A stretch of DNA of 64,000 bases from Omphiscola glabra (taxonomy: Eukaryota; Mollusca; Gastropoda; Lymnaeidae), in assembly GCA_964017045.1 (NCBI GenBank), contig OZ024810.1, forward strand, positions 17,422,704 through 17,486,703. The letters are read 5' to 3'. A program made the translations under genes and the position numbers. The notes below the pieces were generated by a model, which did not search any database, had not been told where the DNA came from, and was given only the letters and a program-made list of their open reading frames with translations. Of this stretch, positions 1 through 11,111 are shown piece after piece (position 1 is the first letter of the stretch; every line of letters begins with the position of its first letter).

Positions 1-47
1 AACTTGTCGTGTAATCATTGACTTAAATTAGAATTAGAAATTCTTAC

Positions 48-368
48 CACGAAAAATGCAATTGTAGGTTATATCTCTGAATGGTTTTCTATGAAAGTTC
101 ATCTGGTAATCTCCGCTAACGTCGTAGACTGAGAAAACTTCGGTAACACACATGCTGTCAGACGTATTCCTGAGCACAACGCCATCTTTAATGATGGCCA
201 GCTGACCATGTTCAACCACACGACAAAACCTCAGCAGATGATCCACGCCTGGGGTAAGCGTCGCTGAACACTCGGAGCGAGAAAATAAGTTTGTCCCTCC
301 GTCAACTGTAAGAGTGACAGGCTCCCCATCTGTTGACAGTTTCAGTGTAAAAATCAATTCTTGGTATC
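48..368 (-). CDS. Internal exon of a multi-domain secreted or surface protein (repeated Cys-module exon, last one seen)
   Basis: This 321-nt exon runs from an acceptor (T-run then AAAG) to a donor CGTG|GTAAGAA, phase 1 to phase 1, with no stop. An alternative acceptor AG nine bases further in (exon end at 359) keeps the same phase. It encodes about 106 residues with four cysteines in the pattern S-x-C-x-A, R-F-C, S-M-C-V-T-E and a final C before I-F-R. The start (TVDGG-N, S-x-C-x-A, H-x4-FC) aligns by eye with the exon at 5433-5720 (TVDDG-N, S-x-C-x-A, H-x4-FC), so both are copies of one ~100-residue module. I do not recognise the family; an Ig-like or CUB-like beta fold is possible. The next exon would lie outside the window. 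Confidence 0.72.
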
Positions 369-369
369 C

Positions 370-1448
370 TTTAAAAAATAATATAATTATATTTTCTTTT
401 TTTATAAATTAATTTTTAATTATAATTATTAAAAATTATTTTAAAATAATAATTAAAAAAACAACTTACACGACTTTGTTGTAAAAATGTCTTAATAAAC
501 CAATTTAATTAAATTAATCTTAAATGGAAATTCTACTTAAAAGTATTGTCGTTAGTATAATGGTTATTACGTGTGTATTTGTGATTTAAAACTAGAGCTA
601 TTTATAATTTGATTTTTATTTACACTTTTAAGCCATAAAATTGGTTGCACTTGGTCAGAGTTATCGACCACGGCAGCTGTAGTAATGTCATAGAAATCAA
701 CGCACTGACGTCATTAGTAGGTTTGAACTTTTAGAATAAAAAATAATTTTGTATTACTCCTCTTCAGCAAACTTTACTTAGATTGGGGATTCAAATTTTT
801 CGCCTGATCCCATTTATATCTAGTTTCTGGTCATCTCGAAGATCTAATATTCCTAAAACCGCTTAGCTTCCTTGTTAGTTACACTATTTTGATATAGTTT
901 GACTATCGAATGTTGTTGCTGTAATCAAACGAGAGAAATAAAATATTGCTGTAACGAAACGAGACCTCTTTGTTGGGTCATAAATAGTATGACATGTGAT
1001 TAACTAGCTGGGATATTTCTTTTATAATATCCATAAGGGAGATTTAAAAAAAAAGATTTAAAAAAAAATTTAAAAAAATTAAAAGAAAAAGCCGTTAAAG
1101 GAACACACAGAAAATGCGAACACTGATTTGATTTTTGTGTATATCGAAAGCACCACTCTGTAATCGTTTGAAATTCCAGAAATAATTATTGACCATCACA
1201 GATATACCTATAAAACAAGAAAGCACGTTATAATTTGATTATATGGATTAAGCTGTGCTGATTTATTATTTGATTATAATGACCGTACATCTCCTTTTTT
1301 TTTTTGTCGAGTTTAAAAATAAATGTAAACATTAAAAAAAAATGTATAAAAAAAAAAAAAAAAAACTGTCTCAAAATTTGTCATGTTACGAAAGTAAAAG
1401 TATAACTCAACATCTGTTCTTTAAATAGTCATTTTTTTGGGGTCTTAC
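370..1448. other. AT-rich intron-like sequence
   Basis: No coding signal is visible. The stretch is very AT-rich with A-runs around 1049-1090 and 1334-1365. It lies between the exon ending at 368 and the microexon at 1449-1463 and is read as an intron of the minus-strand gene. Confidence 0.6.
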
Positions 1449-1463
1449 CTGGACAATTATTAA
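1449..1463 (-). CDS. 15-nt microexon of the repeated Cys-module gene
   Basis: On the minus strand a strong pyrimidine tract and acceptor (CCTTACTTCCCGCAG) is followed 15 nt later by an excellent donor (CCAG|GTAAGA). The 15 nt are phase 1 to phase 1. Direct joining of the exon at 5433-5720 to 48-368 would create a stop codon at the junction with either acceptor of the last exon; including this microexon removes the stop and adds a short linker containing Asn-Asn-Cys-Pro-Gly. That rescue is the main support. Transcript data are not available here. Confidence 0.62.
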
Positions 1464-1984
1464 CTGCGGGAAGTAAGGATACAATTATATTAAATTTTAT
1501 AGCGACGTTTGTGTCTGTTGATTGTTTGTTTACAAAATTTAAAAAAAAAAAAATGGAAGAAGAATAATGAGATATTACCTACAGATATATTTTATTACTG
1601 CATCTTAGGCAAACACATTTTATTATTAACATTGGTCTTTCATGATATACTGTAGAGAAATGATAATTCTCATACGCTATTAATGCAGATGTTTGGATAG
1701 TTCCCAGGTGCTATATAGGTTAGGACACCGACCTCCTGACGTTGGCTACCTTCCCCAATTAGTAGGGCTGTCAGATTCCCCTGGACACGGCCAGTAGGTA
1801 TAAATCAATGGCACGTAAGGCATTATTAAATATATACTGTGTTCGCTTTTTAATGGTAAATCTTCACGAAGACCAAGGTTATCGCGGACCTAAATTAGTA
1901 GTGCTAGGGTGAAGTTCCTAACTCAATAGACTGGAAACAAATAGTCAGTTGGCGGGAGAAAAATATTCCTTGTAAATATGTGGT

Positions 1985-2160
1985 AAATTGATAGTCATTG
2001 GAATGGTTGTAGATATTAGTCATTGATAGCCATTGAAAAGTTTGTAGAGATTAGACATTGATAGTCATTGGAAGGTTTGTAGATATTAGTCATTGATAGC
2101 CATTGAAAGGTTTGTAGAGATTAGTCATTGATAGCCATTGAAAGGTTTGTAGATATTCGA
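1985..2160. repeat. Short minisatellite, ~36-bp unit
   Basis: About five imperfect copies of a ~36-bp unit containing AGTCATTGATAGCCATTGAA with alternating TAGATATT and TAGAGATT variants. No coding meaning is seen. Confidence 0.85.
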
Positions 2161-2344
2161 CGACTAATTTTACGACTATTAAAAAGGAACTAATTTCAAG
2201 AACTCGGACAGAGTCAGTTTGAGTGGAGAAACGGGAGGGGGGAGGTTAGAGGCACAGAACAGAGCATTCCAGGGGCGGAATAATGTATTTGAGGGTATTT
2301 TAGTGTTTAAACAGTGCACCTGAGAGTCAGATTAGCTTTTTTTG

Positions 2345-2780
2345 ACGGACAGAACAACCCATTTGAGAGACAGAACAACCCATTTGAGAGACAGAACAAC
2401 CCATTTGAGAGACAGAACAACCCATTTGAGAGACAGAACAACCCATTTGAGAGACAGAACAACACATTTGAGAGACAGAACAACCCATTTGAGGGACAGA
2501 ACAACCCATTTGAGAGACAGAACAACACATTTGAGAGACAGAACAACCCATTTGAGGGACAGAACAACCCATTTGAGGGACAGAACAACCCATTTGAGGG
2601 ACAGAACAACCCATTTGAGAGACAGAACAACACATTTGAGAGACAGAACAACCCATTTGAGAGACAGAACAACCCATTTGAGAGACAGAACAACCCATTT
2701 GAGAGACAGAACAACCCATTTGAGAGACAGAACAACCCATTTGAGAGACAGAACAACCCATTTGAGAGACAGAACATAGC
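2345..2780. repeat. 21-bp minisatellite, about 20 copies
   Basis: Nearly perfect tandem copies of a 21-bp unit containing ACAGAACAACCCATTTGAG, with single-base variants (CACATTT, GAGGG). Because 21 is a multiple of three and the unit lacks stops, several frames on both strands stay open over the array; these are treated as artefacts, since no start context, splice site or unique flanking coding sequence accompanies them. Confidence 0.95.
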
Positions 2781-3649
2781 AGTTAAGAGATTGAAAATTT
2801 GAGCTCAATGATTGAGTAGATAGGAAAAGCGACGAGCCGTGATTTAAAAGCCAAGTACAAAACAAAAAAACAATGCAGCTCAGATTGTGGTAGCAGTAGG
2901 ATGATGACCTCGCAAAATCTTCGCAGGGAAATTATTTTTTTTCCTGTCCGACTAATGTGCTCAGAACATCCTGCAAAACGATCACAAGAACAGTGGCCGA
3001 ACGAAACTTAAACTCAAAATTTTCTTTGCAAAATTCTACGGGGAAGAATTTCAATGTTTAGTTTGAATCATGGGCTAAACATTTCACATGGAACAAAGAA
3101 GATACACTCACTTATATATTTTTCCTTTTCTCGGAAGGCTGGCAGAGCGGACTTCATCTACATTGAGCTAATCGAATCAGTGTGAGAGAGAAGAAAGATA
3201 GAGAGTCACAATACTGTTAAAGACGGTGGAGAGAATGTTTAACGGGTCAATGAGAGCATGGCATTCACGGTTCCATAGGTCTGGATAAGCGTTTTCCTTT
3301 TTTGCCTTTTTTTTTTGTTGGTTTTTTTTTGGAGCTGATTACCGTCTCGACCCCGTTATAGTTCCACTCGTTGGTACTGTGGCCATTTATCCAAGTGGAA
3401 GACGATGCGACGGATGCCCTCTAACGGCCCATAAAATAAGACGGCGCTACGCACCTTTTAATTCGAAACTTATCCCACATTTCTAACTTGATTAAAAAAA
3501 ATTTTAAATCACGATACATAATGAAATAAAAAAGAAAATAAACCTGATTTATGCTGCCTTTGTTCTCCTTTGATACATATAAATGAGATCCTCTTAAGAA
3601 GGTATAAATAACTTCACTCTCTACACAGAATTGGCGTGATAAATAGATA
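2781..3649. other. Unassigned intergenic or intronic stretch
   Basis: No exon, RNA gene or element boundary can be supported. A T-rich tract lies at 3296-3330. The sequence towards 3660 merges with Penelope-like terminal sequence. Confidence 0.4.
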
Positions 3650-3654
3650 TATGG

Positions 3655-5365
3655 TAATAAGGGGAGAGACATCAATCAGGTTAGTGAAATAATAAATGTG
3701 TAAAACAAGCAGTAGGCCAATTAGTCGTTCGAATATTTTCCAGCCAGCCACTAACAAAATCGAAGTAAATATAGAGGAATAAAAAAAAAACATATATAGA
3801 AGTAAATAGAAGTGTATCCTCCACACTGACGGTCTCATAGTTCTTAAATTCTTTCTCGATACTGACTCCCATCCAGCTATACCCACCAACACCCTCATCC
3901 GATTAGCTGAAAGGGTTCCCACCCTCAATCCATTTGTGTTTGGTCGCCAATTCTACGACCAAATCGGGAATGTTGCTATGGGGACAAAAATTCGACCTTC
4001 GACCCAGCTACGCATACTTGTTCATGAAACAGTTGGAACACGAGGAAAACAACCACACTGGACACCTCCCTGGACAGGTACATTAATGACGTTATTGGAT
4101 CACCACTATGGAGAGGAATGAGCTTGACCGAGTGATAAACGTTGTAGGTTCCTTTAACCCTTCCATTAAATTCACATCTGTTGTCTCTGAGATCTCTGTC
4201 AACCGTTTCGACATTACTGTCACACTTTGCAAAGCCAGCCTACTCACCTCCGCCTACTTAAACCTCCTGACAGCCACAGCTACTTACTCTACTCTTCCTC
4301 CCACCCTAAATCACGAAAAGACTTCCTTTTCTCAATTATATCGTCTTTGTTGACTTTTGTTGGTTGGAGGATGACTTTTGTTGGTTGGAGGATGACTTTT
4401 GGGAAAACACTTGAGATGATCGATTATTTCTGATGTGGGTCCTACCCTGGGACAGTACTTTTATTAGCCCTTCAAAGGGTTAAGAGCGTTATCCGCGCTG
4501 ATGCATTCAGGTCACGTCCGAGGGAAATGTTGACAGGACCTAACTTATACTCACTTATCGTCCCCACAATCCAATAGCCAAACGTGTTTTCCTTCAAAAC
4601 CGCGTCATAATCCTCATCGACACTGACACAGATGACACTCCTATTCCCCACCTCTCAATGTTTTCACACATTATAAAAATCTGAGGGACCCCATTGTGCA
4701 AAGTCGCACCATTCTCACTTTGGAACCAAGCCATGTGGACGAGCCGTTGCAAGACTTGTCATTTTGTCGTCCAGACTCAAGACATTCCCTTTCATAAGGG
4801 CCGTTTTCAGATGTTCTCTACGTCATTGTTTGCAACGGGGGGCCAGATGTTGTACACAAGGGAGGCAGGGCGTCGACTCTCTGGCAGATTTAATGAACAC
4901 CTAAGTAAAAGTACGCAAGATAAACCGTGTCCCGTCTCTAAACACTTCAATAGATCTGACCACAAGGGCAGGGTGTATTTTACAAATAGTAAGATCGTGA
5001 CCAGCACAAACGCACATAGCCAGGTGTATTTTGAAAAGAAGCTATTTTGACCTATGGAACCTTGACACCACATGGCATGAACGTTATGTCTTCATTGACA
5101 TGTTGAGCTTTTGCCCCAGCCTCCACGCTGTGACCAATCGCAGTGGACTGACTTCTCTCTTTTTTTAAAATTTTTATCTTAATTTAATCCCTCTATTAGT
5201 TATTTTTGTCACAATTCTTTTACTGCCGTCTCGGTTACTACTTCTTGGCAAAGTGTTATTTTTAAAAATTTTATTCTTTTTTTCTGTTGTTTGTTCGCTG
5301 ACGAAGGCTTTTTGTCGACACTTTTGTTCTTTTGTTGCGTTCCTATTTTCAGGTTTTGACCATAC
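3655..5365 (+). mobile_element. Degenerate Penelope-like element (reverse transcriptase plus GIY-YIG endonuclease)
   Basis: Conceptual translation on the plus strand, with frameshifts and stops, gives pieces of a Penelope-type polyprotein. Around 3936-4010 a G-N-V-A-M-G-T-K segment matches the RT motif usually written GxAMGTKMxPxxA. Around 4155-4350 the IKFT and VTL-x-K segments match the downstream RT region. At 4840-4900 Y-x-R-E-A-G-R-R-L-S-G-R-F-x-E-H-L matches the GIY-YIG endonuclease core (YIGETGRRLxDRFxEHL). Bases 5275-5360 are shared, in reverse complement, with 22500-22600, consistent with the element's terminal repeat. No intact frame survives. Confidence 0.7.
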
Positions 5366-5432
5366 TTTATTTCACTCATTTACTAAAAAGTTGTACAAAG
5401 TTGTAACAAAAGATATACATTGATTTACTTAC

Positions 5433-5720
5433 AATAAAGAACACAGCCAAATTCTAGATGCCTCGTGCAGTCATCTGTGTAGTTAAGTTTGACGTACAAC
5501 GTACGTGCTTCTACATCGATTGTTTCTGTAATACAACTCTGGTGGTGAATAAATGGACCATCAAAGACGTGGAAGTCCATAGTAAGCAAAGGATTCAGTA
5601 AACCGTCAACACAAAACTCAAACTTGTGAACTCCACATCTTGATATGTTGGCTGTGCAGATTGAATCTGATAGAATATTTGGACCATCATCAACTGTAAA
5701 TCTTGACGCGCCCTCTTTGC
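5433..5720 (-). CDS. Internal exon of the repeated Cys-module gene
   Basis: This 288-nt exon (96 codons, phase 1 to 1) is bounded by the acceptor TTGAATCTTTTCCAG and the donor TTATT|GTAAGT, both excellent. It encodes one cysteine-bearing module: TVDDGPN near the start, S-I-C-T-A, F-E-F-C, S-C-I-T-E and terminal cysteines near L-E-F-G-C. There are potential N-glycosylation sites (N-I-S, N-Y-T). It follows the exon 7333-7537 with matching phase and precedes the microexon at 1449-1463. The family is not recognised; the cysteine spacing and exon symmetry suggest an extracellular module multiplied by exon duplication. Confidence 0.78.
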
Positions 5721-5916
5721 CTGGAAAAGATTCAAAATAATACATATTGTTGCATATTAAATAAAATAATGTGTTTAAAAATGTAATTAATACGTAAAAT
5801 AGTGTTTACAATATTGAAATATTTTGTTCTTTATTTCAATTCAGTTGTGATAATTCATAATATAAAGAATTGTAGTATTAGAAAAATTTTATGTGGAAAT
5901 GTTCTTACGTCTCGCA

Positions 5917-6103
5917 AAACTTGGCTGTGTCTATTTTAAAATCAACAAAATTAGTTTGACTTTTGCGAAGCATAACTTCAGCATTGTGAATGTAATGTTT
6001 GGCCCTAATTACTCTCTCAGGGCGTCGAGTTAACAACATAAGAACCTTTGAGAGCAGTCTGGAAATTTTGACATCAAGGTTCTTATCTCTTTTGTAATGC
6101 TTA
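5917..6103 (-). CDS. Doubtful candidate exon
   Basis: An open stretch ends at a good donor (GAGAC|GTAAGAAC) and could begin after an acceptor-like CAG near 6104. It would encode a basic, leucine-rich ~62-residue segment (L-L-T-R-R-P-E-R-V-I-R-A-K). Its end phase (2) does not join the neighbouring exon at 5433-5720, so if real it belongs to another transcript or an alternative form. No homology is recognised. Confidence 0.2.
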
Positions 6104-6714
6104 TCTGAATTTGCGTTCAGTAGCAGTACCGTAAAAGCCCGCACCGTGGTGCGTCCATATTGTGTAAGTTTTATCTCGGTTATATCCAGACAGAACACAA
6201 ACATTACGGGCCGTCTCGTTTTACCTTTTCACATCCCAGACACTTTCCTTGACACCCCGAAATTCTGTATTTAGTTAGTAAGTTTGAATAATTTTATTGA
6301 ACGATTATATAATTACAAAATTGTTTATTTTTTCTAACTTGCGTCAATCCACAAACAGTAGAATTGGAGTTCAATACCCAGGAAAATGTAGAAAAGCAAA
6401 AATATTCCAACATCGCGTTTAGATTTGGTCGTCTAATTAACTGAAAGAAAATTCTGAATTTGAAACCGGAGATGTATTCCCGTAAGCGGTATGACACTAA
6501 TTCATTAAGAATTTCTATCACTCCTGCGATGCTACTGGTTTATCATCTTCATAAAAATGTGTTTCCTATTGTTCACATGTTGTGTGGAGAGATTGGGATT
6601 TTTTTAACTAGGAAAACAGCATATACTCCTTAAAAAAAACATTTTGACTGACGGATGCCGAAATTTTTTTAAATTGAAAATTACATTTAAAAATCCCTAT
6701 AAACAAAATGTTTA

Positions 6715-7215
6715 GAATAAATTATTTATAAACGTAATATCCTAGAATGGGGTGGGGGTAGGGCTGAAAATTTAACAAAACATGCGTAGAAGTAAAGCAC
6801 TTTATAAGAATCCCAACTGGTGCTACCCCCTTCCCCTCAAGGCTCGCAAATGCACATCGCCCCTTAACTTTATCGAATATTCTAATGACCCACCCGCTAT
6901 TACACGACAGATTTATTTCACCAAATATTTCAGAAGAAAAAGGAAAGAAATTTTTACACAAAATGAACTTGTGATATGTTTTTATTTAAAAATCTCATTT
7001 AGCTCAGTTATCTGGAGTTTTATTGCGTGAAATCAATGTCATCAATTTTCCTTCATCTTCTCCTTAAAACAAAGGGATAAACAGATTTTTGCGGCAAGGG
7101 GGTGGGGTAAAATGCGTTGTCTTTAGCAACGAGTCTATGTGCCAGGTTTCAGCTAGACAGGTTGTCAGGAAGTAGGTCAATTAGTCGTCCGATTATTTTT
7201 TCCAGCCAGCCAGCC
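6715..7215 (+). repeat. Interspersed repeat copy A
   Basis: This ~0.5-kb segment, from GGGTAGGGCTGAAAATTTAA through GCACTTTATAAGAATCCCAA to the end CAATTAGTCGTCCGATTATT, recurs in diverged form at 54385-54430 plus 55515-55930 (same orientation) and at 52390-52790 (reverse). The ending also resembles 3713-3745. It has no coding potential, so it is a non-autonomous dispersed element of unknown class. Confidence 0.6.
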
Positions 7216-7262
7216 ACGAGCAAAAAACGAATTTTATATACTGTTTGAAAAAAACTACAACA

Positions 7263-7367
7263 TGTTGTTCCATTTACTTAGCGTATATTGTGGGTAAATT
7301 GTACACAATCCGGTGTTGTTCCATTTACTTACCGTATATTGTGGGTAAATTGTGCGAAGCCCGGGGT
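7263..7367. repeat. Tandem duplication of ~53 bp spanning a splice donor
   Basis: Two copies of a ~53-bp segment (GTTGTTCCATTTACTTA then CGTATATTGTGGGTAAATTG) lie side by side. The right-hand copy contains the donor used by the exon 7333-7537; in the left-hand copy TACC is changed to TAGC, which destroys the GT donor on the minus strand. Confidence 0.75.
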
Positions 7368-7537
7368 TGTCGAAATGGTGAATGAGTTTGAACAATATTT
7401 ACATCCATTTGATTTTTACTTAATATGGTTTTAGCTGTGATATTTACAAAGTACCGTCGTACGAGTGGGGTAAATGATGTACAGTAGCATTTTTTTTGTT
7501 GATTTTCTGAACATGCATCAGGACAAACCCTGCATCT
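7333..7537 (-). CDS. Internal exon of the repeated Cys-module gene (Cys-rich start)
   Basis: This 205-nt exon runs phase 0 to phase 1 between an acceptor with a strong pyrimidine tract (TCTCATGTATTTCCCCAG) and a donor TACG|GTAAGT. It opens with a cysteine cluster (R-C-R-V-C-P-D-A-C then K-C-Y-C) and includes an N-I-T glycosylation sequon. Its phase 0 start fits the phase 0 end of the exon 11112-11332, and its phase 1 end fits the exon 5433-5720. The family is not recognised; a split module or linker is likely. Confidence 0.65.
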
Positions 7538-7770
7538 CTGGGGAAATACATGAGAAATATTGAGTATCACCGTTGACTTTCTTCCATCATGAGATAAAAC
7601 GTATCGACCAATAAATCAGTACATCGGATATTATCAATCAACTGAGCAAGTCACCAAAGAGAGTTATTCATAAATGTTATTAAAATCTATTGAGGGATTA
7701 TAGGGGACTGCAACTTCACTTGTCACCCAGAGTTATCGTTCATACCGGGGTGTACAAAGAACGTACAAAG

Positions 7771-7929
7771 ATGGCTGCTCACAAGGCTAAAACAGCATTT
7801 GAGACCTTGCGAGTTGAAGAAATTAAGAAATTTTTACGGGAATTGCATCAGCCGGTATCTGGAAATAAAGCAGAACTTGTAGATCGGGCACGCGGCTGTG
7901 TAGCGTTGCGAATTTGTGGGGGGAAATAA
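7771..7929 (+). CDS. Short ORF with a SAP-like DNA-binding motif
   Basis: An ATG in a good context (AAAGATGG) opens a 52-residue frame. Residues ~12-42 (T-L-R-V-E-E-I-K-K-F-L-R-E-L, then P-V-S-G-N-K-A-E-L-V-D-R-A) fit the SAP helix-extension-helix pattern L-x3-E-L-K-x-x-L-x-x-x-G-x-x-x-x-G-x-K-x-x-L-V-x-R. SAP motifs bind DNA or chromatin and are often N-terminal in larger proteins. The frame ends soon after the motif without an obvious donor, so it may be a first exon with an undetected donor, an orphan small gene, or a transposon-derived fragment. Confidence 0.45.
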   Translation: MAAHKAKTAFETLRVEEIKKFLRELHQPVSGNKAELVDRARGCVALRICGGK

Positions 7930-8138
7930 AACGTACATTTTCCTAATTTCTAGGCGAAAAAGATTAACAAGGGCAAAAACCCCGGCTTTTTCAGACCTTT
8001 GCAGTGTTCTATAGACAGAAGTTGCGTCAATAGGAGAAAATAAAACAAAAGACAGATACAAAGTGAGCCAAAGTGTGTAACGAAACTCATATAATATAGA
8101 TCAAATACATGTTTAAATTTCGGCAACACACTTTAGGT

Positions 8139-9056
8139 TTGTAACATAGTTATAGTGACTGACACTTGTAACATAGTTATAGGGACTGACATTTGTAACA
8201 TATTTATAAGGACTGACACTTGTAACAGAGTTATAGGGACTGACACTTGTAACAGAGTTATAGGGACTGACACTTGTAACATAGTTATAGGGACTGACAC
8301 TTGTAACATAGTTATAGGGACTGACACATGTAACATAGTTATAGGGACTGACACTTGTAACAGAGTTATAGGGACTGACACTTGTAACAGAGTTATAGGG
8401 ACTGACACTTGTAACAGAGTTATAGGGACTGACACTTGTAACAGAGTTATAGGGACTGACACTTGTAACATAGTTATAGGGACTGACACTTGTAACATAG
8501 TTATAGGGACTGACACATGTAACATAGTTATAGGGACTGACACTTGTAACAGAGTTATAGGGACTGACACTTGTAACAGAGTTATAGGGACTGACACTTG
8601 TAACAGAGTTATAGGGACTGACACTTGTAGCAGAGTTATAGGGACTGACACTTGTAACAGAGTTATAGGGACTGACACTTGTAACATAGTTATAGGGACT
8701 GACACTTGTAACAGAGTTATAGGGACTGACACTTGTAACATAGTTATAGGGACTGACACTTGTAACAGAGTTATAGGTACTGACACATGTAACATAGTTA
8801 TAGGGACTGACACATGTAACATAGTTATAGGGACTGACACATGTAACATAGTTATAGGTACTGACACATGTAACATAGTTATAGGGACTGACACTTGTAG
8901 CAGAGTTATAGGGACTGACACATGTAACATAGTTATAGGGACTGACACATGTAACATAGTTATAGGTACTGACACATGTAACATAGTTATAGGGACTGAC
9001 ACTTGTAGCAGAGTTATAGGGACTGACACTTGTAACAGAGTTTTAGGGAATGACAC
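8139..9056. repeat. 27-bp minisatellite, about 34 copies
   Basis: Tandem 27-bp units containing GACTGACACTTGTAACATAG with common variants (AGAG for ATAG, CATG for CTTG, GTACT for GGACT). Higher-order runs of the variants are visible, which suggests block duplication. Open frames on both strands reflect the multiple-of-three unit, not genes. Confidence 0.96.
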
Positions 9057-9237
9057 ACATGTAAATAAAAGACTTTTCAGGTGTATCTTAAAAAAAAACA
9101 CAACATAAAAAATAAAACGAATAAACTTTCCGCTTGACTTAGGTAGATGAGCAGTTGTATTAATATATCTATAAAAAATCTTTTTGAAATTATATGCAAA
9201 AGCACACGAGTCCGTTGTAGACACCTTGAAAACAGAT

Positions 9238-10012
9238 GACTTTCCCTCACTCTAACACTCTCTCCCTTACACTCTAACTCACCCTCTATGTACCTCTATC
9301 TCGCTCTCTCTCTCTCCCTCTATCTCGCTCTCTCTCCTTCTATCTCGCTCTCTCCCTCCATCTAATCACACACCCCCTCTCTCTCTGCTTGTAATCTCGC
9401 TTTCTCGCCCCCCTCTCGTTCTCTCTCCTTCTATCTCGCTCTCTCTCCTTCTATCTCGCTCTCTCTCCTTCTATCTCGCTCTCTCTCCTTCTATCTCGCC
9501 CTCTCTCCTTCTATTTCGCTCTCTCTCCTTCTATCTCGCTCTCTCTCCTTCTATCTCACTCTCTCTCCTTCTATCTCGCTCTCTCTCCTTCTATCTCGCT
9601 CTCTCTCCTTCTATCTCGCTCTCTCTCCTTCTATCTCGCTCTCTCTCCTTCTATCTCGCTCTCTCTCCTTCTATCTCGCTCTCTCTCCTTCTATCTCGTT
9701 CTCTCTCTCCCTCTATCCCGCTACTCTCACTCTCTCTATCTCGCTCTCCCTCTATCCCGCTATTCTCACTCTCTCTATCTCGCTCTCTCTCTCCCTCTAT
9801 CCCGCTACTCTCACTCTCTCTATCTCGCTCTCCCTCTATCCCGCTATTCTCACTCTCTCTATCTCGCTCTCTCTCTCCCTCTATCCCGCTACTCTCACTC
9901 TCTCTATCTCGCTCTCCCTCTATCCCGCTATTCTCACTCTCTCTATCTCGCTCTCTCTCTCATTCTCTTACTCTTTCTCACTCTATCTCTCTCTCCCTTT
10001 CTCTGTCACCTC
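9238..10012. repeat. CT-rich simple and minisatellite repeat
   Basis: About 770 bp of polypyrimidine. Around 9420-9700 it is a regular 20-bp unit (CTCTCTCCTTCTATCTCG); around 9700-9960 it becomes longer blocks containing CTATCCCGCTACTCTCAC. A long polypyrimidine-polypurine mirror tract of this type can adopt triplex structure; no gene is present. Confidence 0.95.
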
Positions 10013-10019
10013 ACGTGAA

Positions 10020-11093
10020 ATGGTTAGATTAATGTAAACCAAGCCACTTCTACTTCTTACAGAAGTAATATTATATTACAAGCTGTGTGAGTGCAAGTTA
10101 CGACAACCCCCTTTTTGTAAATCAGAAGAAAACAACACAGCTGGGAAATCGGCAGCATTAATTTTGGCAAGCTCAGCTTTTTCCCCTAAGTCTTTTCTTT
10201 CCACCTGTTCTCAAGCAATAATACTTAGAACGTGTTCGTCTTGAAGTCAGTACGTGTTTCTAGTACAGTACCAAAAGTGGTCAAAAGCCCTCTTTCAAAG
10301 GGGACGTAATCGCATATTCTGAAATTCAAAGCCGATTGAAAGGTTATGTTTCTTGTGAACAGCAGCTGGTCCAGAAACATTTTGCAAATGTGAGTAACAA
10401 ATTAGGATTAGGAGTCCTGCTGCTGTTCTGCGCTTACCACATTAGCCCAAACCTTATGATATATATATATCCGATACTCTTCCCAACTCAAATTCGAACT
10501 TTTATTTTATATCAAGGTGTACAGTATTCACCAGTCATCTTAATCTGAAAGCTGGAGAACTTTGGCAGCTGAACTGCTGTTGATAAAATCAAAAGATCGC
10601 CAAGGCAGCAGGGTAGTTTGGCGCTCCTTCGTTTAAGATCATACACACGGGTAAGGAAAAATACAATTTCATAGAATTGCAAAATAGAACTAGGTGAAGA
10701 AAAAGTTGGGCCAATATAAATGGAGATCACGGTTAAATATGTCCTAAAATGTGGATAAATCCAGTCATTATAAATCTGGATAAAACTAGACGGTAAATCA
10801 GCAAACCCTGGTAAAAATCATAAATGATTTCTAAAACCAAATCTGGGGGAAAGTCCAGAAAGGATTCTAGTTCAATCAAAGAAGAACACGTTTTTCAATA
10901 ACCCAATCCAAGGGAACAAGCCAATGTAGCCATTACGAAATCTTGCACTTTTATAAAGAAATCAAATAGTTAATATTTCAAGCGATACTATTTTTTTTTT
11001 CCCTTTATGGATACGCTGCGTATTTTATAAATGAAAACTGTCACGTTATTCATTTGAAAATGAAAACGCCATGAACAACTTTAAAGTGTCAGT
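10020..11093. other. Unassigned stretch
   Basis: No exon with convincing splice sites or homology is visible. The sequence is AT-rich and lies upstream (minus-strand sense: 3') of the exon ending at 11112. Confidence 0.4.
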
Positions 11094-11111
11094 TTAGGTC
11101 CATTTATTTAC

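Noticed and set aside
3421..3928. Minus-strand ORFs rich in Phe, Leu and Tyr
   Set aside because: Antisense to Penelope-like sequence and very AT-rich; no support.
8133..9224. 363- and 317-codon frames
   Set aside because: Product of the 27-bp array; no independent coding evidence.
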